This document shows positions 15,140-23,756 of a stretch of 35,140 nt of DNA, piece by piece. Made by a program: the position numbers and the translations under genes. Positions within the stretch are counted from its first letter, which is position 1; the number at the start of each line of letters is the position of its first letter. The stretch comes from an uncultured Verrucomicrobiota bacterium. Its GTDB lineage: Bacteria > Verrucomicrobiota > Kiritimatiellia > RFP12 > UBA1067. The stretch spans positions 1 to 35,140 of the forward strand of contig CAMOXA010000002.1 in the NCBI GenBank assembly GCA_946628745.1. The letters run 5' to 3'. Below the pieces are notes generated by a model that searched no databases, was not told the DNA's origin, and saw nothing but the letters and a program-made list of their open reading frames with translations.

Positions 15140-17971
15140 ATGCAGGCTGGAGAGATGGGCGACATAGTGATAACCGGCGCGCGGATGCACAACCTGCGCG
15201 GCATAGACGTTAGAATCCCCCGCAATTCGCTGACGGTCGTAACTGGGCTTTCTGGCAGCGGCAAGTCCACGCTCGCCTTCGACACGCTCTACGCCGAGGG
15301 GCAGCGCCGCTACGTGGAGAGCCTTTCGGCTTATGCGCGGCAGTTTCTCGACAGGATGCAGAAGCCGGACGTCGAAAAGATAGAAGGTCTGTCGCCCGCG
15401 ATATCGATTGAACAGCGCACCACCAGCGGCAACCCGCGCTCGATCGTCGCGACGGTCACCGAGATACACGACTATCTCCGGGTGCTCTACGGCTCGGCGG
15501 CCGAGGCGCACTGTCCGAAGTGCGGCAAGGCCGTCCGCCGCCAGTCAGCCGAAGAGATTGTGGACGCGATACTTTCCGGCGGGGCCCGCGGCGGGGAAAA
15601 GCGGCGCATCATCCTCTACGCGCCGGTCGTAAAAGGCAAGAAGGGCCGCCACGAGGCGGTTGTCGAGGAGTTGAAGCGCAAGGGCTTTTCGAGAATACGC
15701 GTCGACGGGACGGCGTGTCTTCTTGAGGAGGTGCCGGAACTCGACAAGAAAAAGGCGCACAATATCGATGTGACGATAGACCGGCTGGTAGTGCCGTGCG
15801 ACAGGACGCGCCTTACCGACTCCGTCGAACTGGCGCTCAAGACCGGCGCCGGGACGATGTTCGTCGAAGAGCAGACCGAAGGTTCGCCCGTGGAGACGGC
15901 GTATTCGGAACTGAACGCCTGCCCGGACTGCGGCATATCGTTCGACGAACTCAAGCCGCGTTCGTTCTCGTTCAACTCTCCGTTCGGCGCGTGTCCCGTC
16001 TGCTCGGGTCTCGGCCAGCTCTACTTTTTCGACGAGGATCTCGTCGTGCCCGACCGAACGCTGCCTCTCAGGGAATGCATACACCCGTGGCGGCGGGCCG
16101 GGCACAACGCGATCATGTACTACAACGCGCTGCTTGAGCAGATAGCCGGCCAGTACAAGGTCGACCTCGACACGCCCTACGAAAAGCTGCCGGCGAGGTT
16201 CCGCCACGACCTGATGCACGGTTTCAAGGACGATCTCGTCCTGCCGTGGCGCAATGTCGACCGTCCGTTCGAAGGCGTGCTGGCGACGCTTCAGCGCAGG
16301 CTCGAAGAGGCCGAGGACGACGAGACGCGCGCGAAGTGGGAAGCTTACCAGAGCTACCGCACGTGCCCTGAATGCCACGGCTCGCGGCTTCGTCCTGAAT
16401 CCCGTGCGGCGACGTTCAACGGGCGTACGATCGTCGAAACGATGGCGATGCCCGTCACCGGGGCGCTCGCGTTCTTCAAGTCCGTGACTCCGCCGCCCGG
16501 CCTTGGCGACGTTCTGGGCGAGATCGTCCGCCGGCTGCAGTTCCTGCTCGATGTAGGTTTGGAGTATCTTACGCTAGACCGTCCTTCCTCGACGCTTTCC
16601 GGCGGCGAGATGCAGCGCATACGCCTCGCGACGCAGATAGGCTCGGGCCTCACCGGGGTGCTCTATGTTCTGGACGAGCCGACAATCGGTCTGCACCCGC
16701 GCGACAACGAGCGCCTGATCGCGACGCTGAAGGGCCTGCGCGACCGCGGCAACACCGTCGTCGTCGTCGAGCACGACGAGGAGATGATGCGCGCGGCGGA
16801 TTACATTGTGGACCTCGGCCCGGGCGCCGGCCGGGAGGGCGGGCGCATAATGTACCAGGGCGGCTTCAAGGGCCTTCTGAAGTGCAAATCGCTGACGGCC
16901 GACTATCTCACCGGCCGCAGGCGCATCGCGGATGTCGCGGCGGACCGCGAAGGGCGGGCTTCGCGCGCGGCCGCCGCCGGACGGCGCTTCGACAGGTTCC
17001 TGACGATATCGGGCTGCAGCGAACACAATCTCAAGAACTTGACGGTGCGCTTCCCGGTCGGGGCGTTCACCGTTGTGTCGGGAGTTTCCGGCAGCGGAAA
17101 GTCGACGCTTGTCGAAGAGACTCTAAAGCGCGCGCTCATGCAGAGGTTCTACCGTTCCAAGGCGAAACCCGGCAAGTTCCGCAAGCTTTCCGGCGCGGAT
17201 AATTTCGACAAGGTGATCGAGATCGACCAATCGCCTATCGGCAGGACGCCTCGCTCGAACCCGGCGACGTATGTAGGGTTCTTTTCAGAGATACGCGAGC
17301 TTTTCGCCATGACTGAAGCGGCGAAGGCCCGCGGCTACACGGCCGGCCGCTTTTCCTTCAACGTCAAGGGCGGACGGTGCGAAGTGTGCGGCGGCGACGG
17401 CCTGCGAAAGCTCGAGATGAGTTTTCTGCCCGACGTGTACGTCACGTGCGAACAGTGCGGCGGACGGCGCTTCAACGCCGAGACGCTCGAAGTGACATAC
17501 GGCGGCCGCAACATATCCGAAGTCCTAGACATGACTGTCGCCGAGGCATGCGGCTTTTTCTCCAAGGTGCCGTCTCTTTCGCGCAAGCTCAAGACTCTCG
17601 CCGACGTGGGCCTCGGGTATGTCGCCCTCGGCCAGCCCGCGACCACTCTCTCGGGCGGCGAGGCGCAGCGCATAAAACTCGCCGCCGAGCTCTCGCGGCG
17701 CTCGACCGGCAAGACGCTATACCTCCTGGACGAGCCTACGACAGGACTGCACTTCGACGACGTCGCCAAGCTCATGCGGCTTCTCCTGCGCCTGCGCGAC
17801 CAGGGCAATACCATAATCGTCATAGAACACAATACGGACGTCATCCGCTGCGCGGACTGGGTCGTCGACCTCGGGCCCGGCGGCGGTGCCGCCGGCGGCG
17901 AACTCGTGTGCGAAGGAACGGTCGACGACGTGCGATCTTGTCCGCGCTCGGTTACCGGACGGTTCCTCTAA
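15140..17971 (+). CDS. uvrA: Excinuclease ABC subunit A
   Basis: The 943-residue protein has the family's standard length and two ABC ATPase halves. Walker A motifs are GLSGSGKST (residues 36-44) and GVSGSGKST (648-656). Signature sequences are STLSGGEMQRIRLATQIG and TTLSGGEAQRIKLAAEL, with Walker B YVLDEPTIGLHPRD and YLLDEPTTGLHFDD. Zinc-binding cysteine pairs occur at CPDCGISF/CPVCSGLG and CEVCGGDG/CEQCGGRR. It finds bulky DNA lesions and loads UvrB in nucleotide excision repair. I chose ATG 15140, two bases after the preceding stop. ATG 15155 is also possible, but its GGAG sits only 2 bases away, too close. The recA gene follows 51 bases later. Confidence 0.97.
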   Translation: MQAGEMGDIVITGARMHNLRGIDVRIPRNSLTVVTGLSGSGKSTLAFDTLYAEGQRRYVESLSAYARQFLDRMQKPDVEKIEGLSPAISIEQRTTSGNPRSIVATVTEIHDYLRVLYGSAAEAHCPKCGKAVRRQSAEEIVDAILSGGARGGEKRRIILYAPVVKGKKGRHEAVVEELKRKGFSRIRVDGTACLLEEVPELDKKKAHNIDVTIDRLVVPCDRTRLTDSVELALKTGAGTMFVEEQTEGSPVETAYSELNACPDCGISFDELKPRSFSFNSPFGACPVCSGLGQLYFFDEDLVVPDRTLPLRECIHPWRRAGHNAIMYYNALLEQIAGQYKVDLDTPYEKLPARFRHDLMHGFKDDLVLPWRNVDRPFEGVLATLQRRLEEAEDDETRAKWEAYQSYRTCPECHGSRLRPESRAATFNGRTIVETMAMPVTGALAFFKSVTPPPGLGDVLGEIVRRLQFLLDVGLEYLTLDRPSSTLSGGEMQRIRLATQIGSGLTGVLYVLDEPTIGLHPRDNERLIATLKGLRDRGNTVVVVEHDEEMMRAADYIVDLGPGAGREGGRIMYQGGFKGLLKCKSLTADYLTGRRRIADVAADREGRASRAAAAGRRFDRFLTISGCSEHNLKNLTVRFPVGAFTVVSGVSGSGKSTLVEETLKRALMQRFYRSKAKPGKFRKLSGADNFDKVIEIDQSPIGRTPRSNPATYVGFFSEIRELFAMTEAAKARGYTAGRFSFNVKGGRCEVCGGDGLRKLEMSFLPDVYVTCEQCGGRRFNAETLEVTYGGRNISEVLDMTVAEACGFFSKVPSLSRKLKTLADVGLGYVALGQPATTLSGGEAQRIKLAAELSRRSTGKTLYLLDEPTTGLHFDDVAKLMRLLLRLRDQGNTIIVIEHNTDVIRCADWVVDLGPGGGAAGGELVCEGTVDDVRSCPRSVTGRFL

Positions 17972-18022
17972 CCTGCGTGAAGATTTGACATGCCGACAAA
18001 CCCACATTGAAAGGAGCATACA

Positions 18023-19060
18023 ATGGCAAAAGAAACACCGAAAGAAACGAAGAAGTCAACCGGCAACACCGCGCTCGACGCGGTAATGAGCCAGATACGC
18101 AAAGAATTCGGCGAAATGTCGATCATGCGCCTCGGCGACCAGGAAGTCAAGGAGATTCCGGTGATTCCGACGGGCGCGCTCTCGCTCGACATGGCGCTCG
18201 GCGTGGGCGGACTGCCGCGCGGCCGCGTCGTGGAGTGCTACGGCCAGGAGTCTTCGGGCAAGACCACTCTCGCGCTGCACGTCGTCGCCAACGCCCAGAA
18301 GGCGGGCGGCACCGCGGCGTTCATCGATGCCGAGCACGCGCTCGACCCCGGCTACGCGAAAAAAATCGGCGTAGACCTCGACAATCTCATCGTCTCCCAG
18401 CCCAACAGCGGCGAGGAGGCGCTTACAATCTGCGAGCAGCTGTGCAAGTCGGGCGCACTTGATGTCATCGTTGTCGATTCCGTCGCGGCGCTCACTCCGC
18501 AGGCCGAGATAGACGGCAACATGGGCGACTCGCACATGGGCCTCCAGGCGCGTCTGATGTCACAGGCCATGCGAAAGCTTACGAGCGTGCTGGCCGCCAC
18601 GAAGACGTTGTGCATATTCACGAACCAGGTGCGCGAGAAGATCGGCGTCATGTTCGGCAACCCCGAGACGACGCCCGGCGGCAAGGCCCTGAAGTTCTAC
18701 GCCTCGGTGCGCCTGCAGGTGCAGCGCATCGGCGCGATAAAGAATACCGCCGGCCAGGTCGTCGGCAACCGTACGCGCGTCAAGGTCGTCAAGAACAAGG
18801 TGGCGCCGCCTTTCACCGAGGCTGAATTCGACATACTCTACACGTGCGGAATATCCTACGAGGGTTCCGTCCTCGACGCGGCTCTTGCGCGCGGCGTGGT
18901 CGAAAAGCGCGGCAGCTGGCTGTCGTTCGGCGACGAACAGCTCGCCCAGGGCTCGCTCGCGACGATAGACTACTTGCGCGCCAACCCCGAAGTCACGGCC
19001 AGGATTGTCGATCTCGTCAAGTCCTCCCCGGTCAACCCCGCCCTGGCGAAAAAGAAATAA
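18023..19060 (+). CDS. recA: Recombinase RecA
   Basis: The start follows AAAGGAG at 18010-18016. This 345-residue protein shows all the RecA landmarks: VIPTGALSLDMALGVGGLPRGR, Walker A GQESSGKT (residues 74-81, with Gln where E. coli has Pro), FIDAEHALDP, VIVVDSVAALTPQAEIDG, loop L1 MGDSHMGLQARLMSQAMRK, loop L2 FTNQVREKIGVMFGNPETTPGGKALKFYAS (in pieces) and RVKVVKNKVAPPF. It forms filaments on single-stranded DNA for homologous recombination and promotes LexA-type self-cleavage where that exists. TTGACA at 17985-17990 may be a -35 box, but I see no good -10 partner and no recognisable LexA operator upstream. The C-terminal acidic tail of E. coli RecA is absent; the protein ends in basic AKKK. 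Confidence 0.98.
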   Translation: MAKETPKETKKSTGNTALDAVMSQIRKEFGEMSIMRLGDQEVKEIPVIPTGALSLDMALGVGGLPRGRVVECYGQESSGKTTLALHVVANAQKAGGTAAFIDAEHALDPGYAKKIGVDLDNLIVSQPNSGEEALTICEQLCKSGALDVIVVDSVAALTPQAEIDGNMGDSHMGLQARLMSQAMRKLTSVLAATKTLCIFTNQVREKIGVMFGNPETTPGGKALKFYASVRLQVQRIGAIKNTAGQVVGNRTRVKVVKNKVAPPFTEAEFDILYTCGISYEGSVLDAALARGVVEKRGSWLSFGDEQLAQGSLATIDYLRANPEVTARIVDLVKSSPVNPALAKKK

Positions 19061-19093
19061 ACCAACGATTTTCCCCAATTCGCGCGCCGGATT

Positions 19094-19102
19094 TGGTAAA
19101 AT
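19094..19102 (+). promoter_or_regulatory. Extended -10 promoter for trigger factor operon
   Basis: TGGTAAAAT at 19094-19102 matches an extended -10 element (TGn followed by a near-consensus hexamer). No convincing -35 hexamer is present at the right distance. Transcription would begin near 19109, leaving a leader of about 30 bases with AAGGAG at 19125-19130 before the ATG. Confidence 0.5.
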
Positions 19103-19140
19103 ATACGACTTCAATTTGACAAACAAGGAGATACAGTCCA

Positions 19141-20322
19141 ATGAATACCGAAACGAAGAAGCTGGACAAGTGCCAGGTTCAGCTCACCGTCAAGCTTGAC
19201 GCGGAAGAGATGAAAAAGATTGTGAAGGATGTCGAAAAGGCGTTCGTTCGCGAGGTGAAGGTTCCGGGGTTCCGTCCCGGCAAGGTGCCGGTCGAGCTTA
19301 TCCGCAAGGACTTTGCGCAGGGCCTGCGCGCCGAGACCGAGAAAATGATGTGCCGGCGCAACATCGCCGAGGCGATCAAAGCGGCCGCTCTCGACAGTGT
19401 CGGCGTCGCCGATGTGAAGGACGTCAAGTACGGTGCCGACGGCGGCGAGTTCACGGCCATCGTCGAGGTCAAGCCCGTCTTCAAGCTGCCCACCTACAAG
19501 GGCCTCAAGATTTCCAGAAACGACACGACGCTCAAGGAAGAAGACGTCCAGGCGCAGATCGAGCGCCTGCGCATCGCCCACGGCAAGTTCGAAGACGCCA
19601 AGGACGGCGACCTGGTGGCCGAAGGCGACTACGTGCAGATCGACTACGACGGCACCGCCGACGGCAAGCCGATCGCCGAAATAGCCCCCGAGGCCAAGAT
19701 TGTCGCTTCCGGCAAGGGCTTCTGGCTCCAGGTCGAAGAAGGGCGCTTCCTGCCCGAGATTCTCGAGGCTCTCAAGGGGATGAAGGTCGGCGAGACCAAG
19801 GAAGGCGTCAAGGCCAAGTTCGACAAAGAGGCCGCCCCAGAGCCGCTCAAGGGCGTCGAGGCGCAGTACAGTCTCGCCGTCAAGGCGCTCAGGCGCAGGA
19901 TTCTGCCGGACGACGCGGAATTAGCGAAACTCGCGAAGGCCGAATCGTTCGAAGCGCTTGTCGCCGACATGCGCAAGAAGATGCAGGCGCACGCCGACGC
20001 GCAGGAGGCCGCCCGCCGCCAAGACGAGGTCATGAACATGCTCCTCAAGAAATGCGACTTCGACGTTCCCGGCATCCAGGTCCGCAACGCGTCCGACCGC
20101 TATCTGATGGAGCTGGCCCAGCGCGCGCAGCAGACCGGACTCGACGCCAGCTACTTCGACAAGAACCGCGACCGCATCAAGAAGGACGCCGACGAGGCGG
20201 CCGAGCGGCAGGTTCGCATGTGGTACATAGTCGAGGCGATCGCCAAACAGGAGAAGATCGAGGCCGACGAAGACAGCCTCGGCCAGAAGGTCATCGAATT
20301 CATCCTCGCCAACGCGAAGTGA
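19141..20322 (+). CDS. tig: Trigger factor, ribosome-associated chaperone and prolyl isomerase
   Basis: The 393-residue product is of near-usual length (about 430). The N-terminal ribosome-binding domain contains the signature GFRPGKVP (residues 43-50), where E. coli has GFRKGKVP. A PPIase/FKBP-type domain (about 135-230) carries VAEGDYVQIDYDGTADGKPI and FLPEILEALKGMKVGETKEG. The C-terminal helical arms include EALVADMRKKMQAHADAQEAAR and VQIRN-like PGIQVRNASDRYLMELAQRAQQ. It meets nascent chains at the ribosome exit. It heads the classical tig-clpP-clpX order, with clpP starting 7 bases after its stop, and has its own ribosome binding site and putative promoter. Confidence 0.95.
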   Translation: MNTETKKLDKCQVQLTVKLDAEEMKKIVKDVEKAFVREVKVPGFRPGKVPVELIRKDFAQGLRAETEKMMCRRNIAEAIKAAALDSVGVADVKDVKYGADGGEFTAIVEVKPVFKLPTYKGLKISRNDTTLKEEDVQAQIERLRIAHGKFEDAKDGDLVAEGDYVQIDYDGTADGKPIAEIAPEAKIVASGKGFWLQVEEGRFLPEILEALKGMKVGETKEGVKAKFDKEAAPEPLKGVEAQYSLAVKALRRRILPDDAELAKLAKAESFEALVADMRKKMQAHADAQEAARRQDEVMNMLLKKCDFDVPGIQVRNASDRYLMELAQRAQQTGLDASYFDKNRDRIKKDADEAAERQVRMWYIVEAIAKQEKIEADEDSLGQKVIEFILANAK

Positions 20323-20329
20323 GGTGGGC

Positions 20330-20914
20330 ATGAAATCGTATATGGTACCGTATGTGGTCGAGCAGACCGGAAAGGGCGAGCGGACGTATGACATATACTC
20401 GCGGCTTCTGCTCGACCGTATCGTGTTCGTGTCGGGCGAAGTCAACGACGAAATGGCTAACGCCGTCTGCGCCCAGTTGCTCTTTCTGCAGTCCCAGGAC
20501 CAGAAAAAGGAGATAAGCGTCTACATCAACTCGCCGGGCGGCAGCGTCACGGCGGGGCTCGCGATCTACGACACCATGCAGTTCGTCAAGTGCCCGGTGG
20601 CCACTTACTGCATCGGGCAGGCCGCTTCGATGGGCGCCGTCCTGCTCGCGGCGGGAGCGAAGGGCCGGCGTTTCGCTCTGCCCAACTCCCGCATAATGAT
20701 CCACCAGCCGTGGGGCGGCGCGGAGGGCAAGGCCAGCGATATCGAAATCACCGCGCGCGAGATTCTTCGCCTGAAGGAAATCCTCAACGGCATCCTCGCG
20801 AAACACTCCGGCAAGAAGATGGAAGATGTCGTCAAGGATACCGACCGCGACCACTTCATGTCCGCGGCGGAAGCCCAGGAATGGGGTCTCGTGGACAAAG
20901 TGGTAGAGGTTTGA
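20330..20914 (+). CDS. clpP: ATP-dependent Clp protease proteolytic subunit
   Basis: The ATG at 20330 has GAGGTG at 20321-20326; a GTG at 20324 is possible but lies inside that ribosome binding site. The 194-residue product contains VYINSPGGSVTAGLAIYDTM, the nucleophile motif GQAASMGA (Ser100), MIHQPWGG (His125) and KDTDRDHFMSA (Asp174). The spacing of this triad is the same as in E. coli ClpP (Ser97, His122, Asp171 of the mature form). It forms the tetradecameric chamber that degrades substrates fed by ClpX. No propeptide extension is evident. Start and stop lie between tig and clpX with gaps of 7 and 2 bases, so co-expression is expected. Confidence 0.97.
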   Translation: MKSYMVPYVVEQTGKGERTYDIYSRLLLDRIVFVSGEVNDEMANAVCAQLLFLQSQDQKKEISVYINSPGGSVTAGLAIYDTMQFVKCPVATYCIGQAASMGAVLLAAGAKGRRFALPNSRIMIHQPWGGAEGKASDIEITAREILRLKEILNGILAKHSGKKMEDVVKDTDRDHFMSAAEAQEWGLVDKVVEV

Positions 20915-20916
20915 GC

Positions 20917-22146
20917 ATGAAGGAGATATACTGCTCGTTCTGCGGACGCAGCTCGAAGGAAGTCTCGATGATTCCCGGGCCCGACGCGAACATATGCGTC
21001 GACTGCGTGCGGCACGCCAGCGAGATGATCGATCGCCACGCGAAGTCCAACGCCGCCAAGACGCCGCCCATGCCGCCGACGCCGTCGCCGCGGGAGATCA
21101 AGGCGTTCCTCGACCAGTACGTCATAGGCCACGACGAGACGAAGAAGGTGCTTTCCGTCGCGGTCCACAACCACTACCGCCGCCTTGAGGCGGCCTTGGT
21201 GCGGGACAAGACCGCCAAAGGCGCGAAGGCCGCGAAGGCCGACGAGTTCGACGGCGTCGAAATCGAGAAGTCGAACATATTGCTGCTCGGCCCGACCGGC
21301 ACCGGCAAGACGCTTCTCGCCCGCACGCTCGCCAAGATGCTCGGCGTCCCGTTCGCGATTGGCGACGCGACGGTTCTCACCCAGGCGGGCTATGTCGGCG
21401 AGGACGTCGAGAACCTCGTCAGGTATCTTCTGCAGAACGCCGACGGCGACGTCGAACTCGCCAAGCGCGGCATAATCTACGTGGACGAAATCGACAAGAT
21501 AGCCTCCAAGACCGACAACGTCTCGATAACCCGCGACGTATCTGGCGAAGGCGTGCAGCAGGCGCTGCTCAAGATTGTCGAAGGCACCGTCTGCCGCATC
21601 CCGCCGAAGGGCGGGCGCAAGCACCCCGATCAGGAGTACATCGAAGTCGACACGACCAACATACTCTTTATCTGCGGCGGCGCTTTCGTCGGCCTCGACA
21701 AGATCGTCGGCGAGCGCACCGGCCGCCGCCAGATCGGCTTCGGGGCTGAGTCCGGCGACGCCGCCGCCGTCGGGACGCCCGACATCCGCCCCGAAGACCT
21801 GGTCAAGTTCGGCCTCATACCCGAGTTTACCGGCCGCCTGCCGATTATAACGGCAATGAAGGAACTTTCCGAAGACGATCTCGTGCGAGTCCTTTCCGAG
21901 CCGAAGAATTCGCTCGTCAAGCAGTACCGCAAGCTCCTCGCCATGGACGGTGTAAATCTCGAGTTCGAGCCCGACGCGCTCAAGGCCCTCGCCAGAAAGG
22001 CCCTCGAGAGAAAGACGGGCGCGCGCGGACTGCGCGCCGAAATGGAGCGGCTTATGACCGATATCATGTACGAGGCCCCAGGCAACGCGTCCATGTCAAA
22101 TGTCGTCGTTACGCCGAAGATGATAGAAGAGAAGTTGGGCAAGTGA
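20917..22146 (+). CDS. clpX: ATP-dependent Clp protease ATP-binding subunit ClpX
   Basis: The ATG follows GAGG at 20906-20909. The 409-residue protein has the N-terminal zinc-binding domain (C6, C9, C27, C30), then the AAA+ core. The core shows IKAFLDQYVIGHDETKKVLSVAVHNHY, Walker A GPTGTGKT (residues 125-132), the pore loop GYVGED, Walker B IIYVDEIDKIA, the loop RQIGFGAE that docks into ClpP (IGF motif), and sensor 2 ERKTGARGLRAEMERLM. It unfolds tagged substrates and passes them to ClpP. The complete IGF loop supports a working ClpXP pair with the adjacent gene. The stop is one base before the start of panD. Confidence 0.97.
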   Translation: MKEIYCSFCGRSSKEVSMIPGPDANICVDCVRHASEMIDRHAKSNAAKTPPMPPTPSPREIKAFLDQYVIGHDETKKVLSVAVHNHYRRLEAALVRDKTAKGAKAAKADEFDGVEIEKSNILLLGPTGTGKTLLARTLAKMLGVPFAIGDATVLTQAGYVGEDVENLVRYLLQNADGDVELAKRGIIYVDEIDKIASKTDNVSITRDVSGEGVQQALLKIVEGTVCRIPPKGGRKHPDQEYIEVDTTNILFICGGAFVGLDKIVGERTGRRQIGFGAESGDAAAVGTPDIRPEDLVKFGLIPEFTGRLPIITAMKELSEDDLVRVLSEPKNSLVKQYRKLLAMDGVNLEFEPDALKALARKALERKTGARGLRAEMERLMTDIMYEAPGNASMSNVVVTPKMIEEKLGK

Positions 22147-22147
22147 A

Positions 22148-22474
22148 ATGCATCTGACAATCTTAAAGTCCAAGCTGCACAGAATACGCGTCACCGAGTC
22201 GTGTCTCGACTACGAAGGTTCGCTCACGCTCGATCCCGACGACATGGAAGCCGTCGGCATCGTCCCCTACGAGAAGATACTTTGCGCCGATGTCGAAAAC
22301 GGCGCGCGCTTCGAGACGTACGCGATCGAGGGGCGCCGCGGCAGCCGCGTCTGCTGCCTGAACGGCGCTGCCGCCCATATGGGCAAGGTCGGCGACCGGC
22401 TGATAGTCATGGCGTTCGCGAGCATGACCCCCGAAGAGGCCCGCGGCTTTTCCCCGAAGGTGAAGCATTTCTGA
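22148..22474 (+). CDS. panD: Aspartate 1-decarboxylase precursor
   Basis: The 108-residue product is a PanD pro-enzyme with all key positions at the E. coli numbering: Lys9, Tyr22, the self-cleavage pair Gly24-Ser25 in DYEGSL, and Arg54, Thr57 and Tyr58 in ARFETYAI, plus GRRGSR and the LNGAAAH block. After self-processing it forms the pyruvoyl enzyme that makes beta-alanine for pantothenate and CoA. It is shorter than E. coli PanD (126), ending soon after EEARGFSPKVKHF, which is the end of the conserved core. Its place directly behind clpX is unusual but the spacing (1 base) suggests the same transcript. Confidence 0.92.
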   Translation: MHLTILKSKLHRIRVTESCLDYEGSLTLDPDDMEAVGIVPYEKILCADVENGARFETYAIEGRRGSRVCCLNGAAAHMGKVGDRLIVMAFASMTPEEARGFSPKVKHF

Positions 22475-22490
22475 CGCGACCAGCACCGCA

Positions 22491-23756
22491 GTGACAGCCG
22501 CTCTGCCAGTCCTCGCCGCGCTCTTCCTGCTTTCGGCTTTCTTCTCGGGTTCCGAGACGATTCTCTTCTCGCTTACCGGCGTGCAGCGCTCGCGCATCCG
22601 CTCCCGGTCGAGAACGGCCGACGACGCCATAGCCAAGTGCCTCGACGACTCCGCCATGCTGCTTTCGACGCTGCTCGTCGGCAACACTCTTGTCAACTTC
22701 GCGATAGCGACGGTCGGCTACGGACTCTTCGCCCGGCTCTTCCCGCCGTGGGGAGGTTTCGCGGCGGTTCCCGTCATGACCGTACTGCTGCTGCTTTTCG
22801 GCGAGATAACCCCGAAGCGCCTCGCGCTTAAATACGCCGAGCGTCTCGCGCCGTGCTGTGCGCGCTTCCTTCTTTTCTGGCGCACCGTCCTCAAGCCGGT
22901 CAACTTCGCGTTCCGCTTCTCGGCGCGCGCGTTTTCCGGCGCTGTCGAGCGCGAACGCAGGGCGCTTTCGGACGCGGAGCTCGTTTCCGTCCTCGAAGTC
23001 GCCGCCGAGAGGGGTGATTTCGCGGCCGAGGACGCGGAGATGATCGCGGGGGTGCTGAGACTTTCGGAGCTTCACGCGAACGACGAGATGACGCCGCGCG
23101 TCGACATCGAAGGCTTTGATTCTGACTACCCCGACCATGTGCGCGCCGAACGCCTCAAAAGCGCGCGCCACCATTACCTGCCGGTCTTCCGCCGCACGCC
23201 CGACGCGATCGAGGGCATCATAGATTCCAGGACTGGCAAGATTGAACCCGCGCTGTTCGTTCCCGAACAGGTCACGCTCGACGACCTTCTCGTCACGCTC
23301 CGCAAGTCCGGCAAGCCTATGGCGGTCGTGACCGACGAGTACGGCGGCACGGCCGGTATAATAACGCTAAACGATGTTATGGAGCTCGTGCTGGGTCCTG
23401 CCGTCTTCGGCGACAGCGCCGGCGACGAGCCGCAGATCGTCCAGAAGTCGCGCAGGACGTGGATAATCGACGGACGCGCCTCGCTCGACGAGATCAACCG
23501 CGAACTCGGCCTCGAGCTTGAGGCCGAAGACGCCGACAGGCTCTCGGGCTGGATCGCCTACCATGCCGAGCGCATCCCCCATGTCGGCCAGCAGATCGAG
23601 GCGCAGGGGTGCCGCGCCACGATTCTCAAGCGCCGCCGCCGCCGCGTCACGCTCGTCAAACTCGAGATCCTCGAATATCCCGAGACTGACACAGACGCCG
23701 AACTCATCGCCGAGACCGACGAGCAGGTCGAAAAGACCGAGGAGGAGAACTCGTGA
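22491..23756 (+). CDS. CNNM/CBS/CorC-HlyC-type membrane protein (CorC-like, Mg/Co efflux family)
   Basis: The protein (421 residues) appears to start at GTG 22491. The N-terminal DUF21/CNNM membrane domain (about 1-150) contains AFFSGSETILFSLTG, STLLVGNTLVNFAIATVGYG and VLLLLFGEITPKRLALKYAERLAP. A CBS pair (about 195-300) follows with MTPRVDIEGFD, HHYLPVFRRTPDAIEGIID and VVTDEYGGTAGIITLNDVMELVLG. The CorC/HlyC transporter-associated domain ends it (about 310-395, RTWIIDGRASLDEINRELGLEL). Such proteins are linked to magnesium or cobalt export and are often mis-named haemolysins. The first acidic/Ser region SGSET is typical. The stop overlaps the start of a second CNNM gene. Confidence 0.88.
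   Translation: MTAALPVLAALFLLSAFFSGSETILFSLTGVQRSRIRSRSRTADDAIAKCLDDSAMLLSTLLVGNTLVNFAIATVGYGLFARLFPPWGGFAAVPVMTVLLLLFGEITPKRLALKYAERLAPCCARFLLFWRTVLKPVNFAFRFSARAFSGAVERERRALSDAELVSVLEVAAERGDFAAEDAEMIAGVLRLSELHANDEMTPRVDIEGFDSDYPDHVRAERLKSARHHYLPVFRRTPDAIEGIIDSRTGKIEPALFVPEQVTLDDLLVTLRKSGKPMAVVTDEYGGTAGIITLNDVMELVLGPAVFGDSAGDEPQIVQKSRRTWIIDGRASLDEINRELGLELEAEDADRLSGWIAYHAERIPHVGQQIEAQGCRATILKRRRRRVTLVKLEILEYPETDTDAELIAETDEQVEKTEEENS

Noticed and set aside
17985..17990. TTGACA before recA as a promoter
   Set aside because: A perfect -35 hexamer, but no acceptable -10 at 16-18 bases; too weak to list as a promoter.
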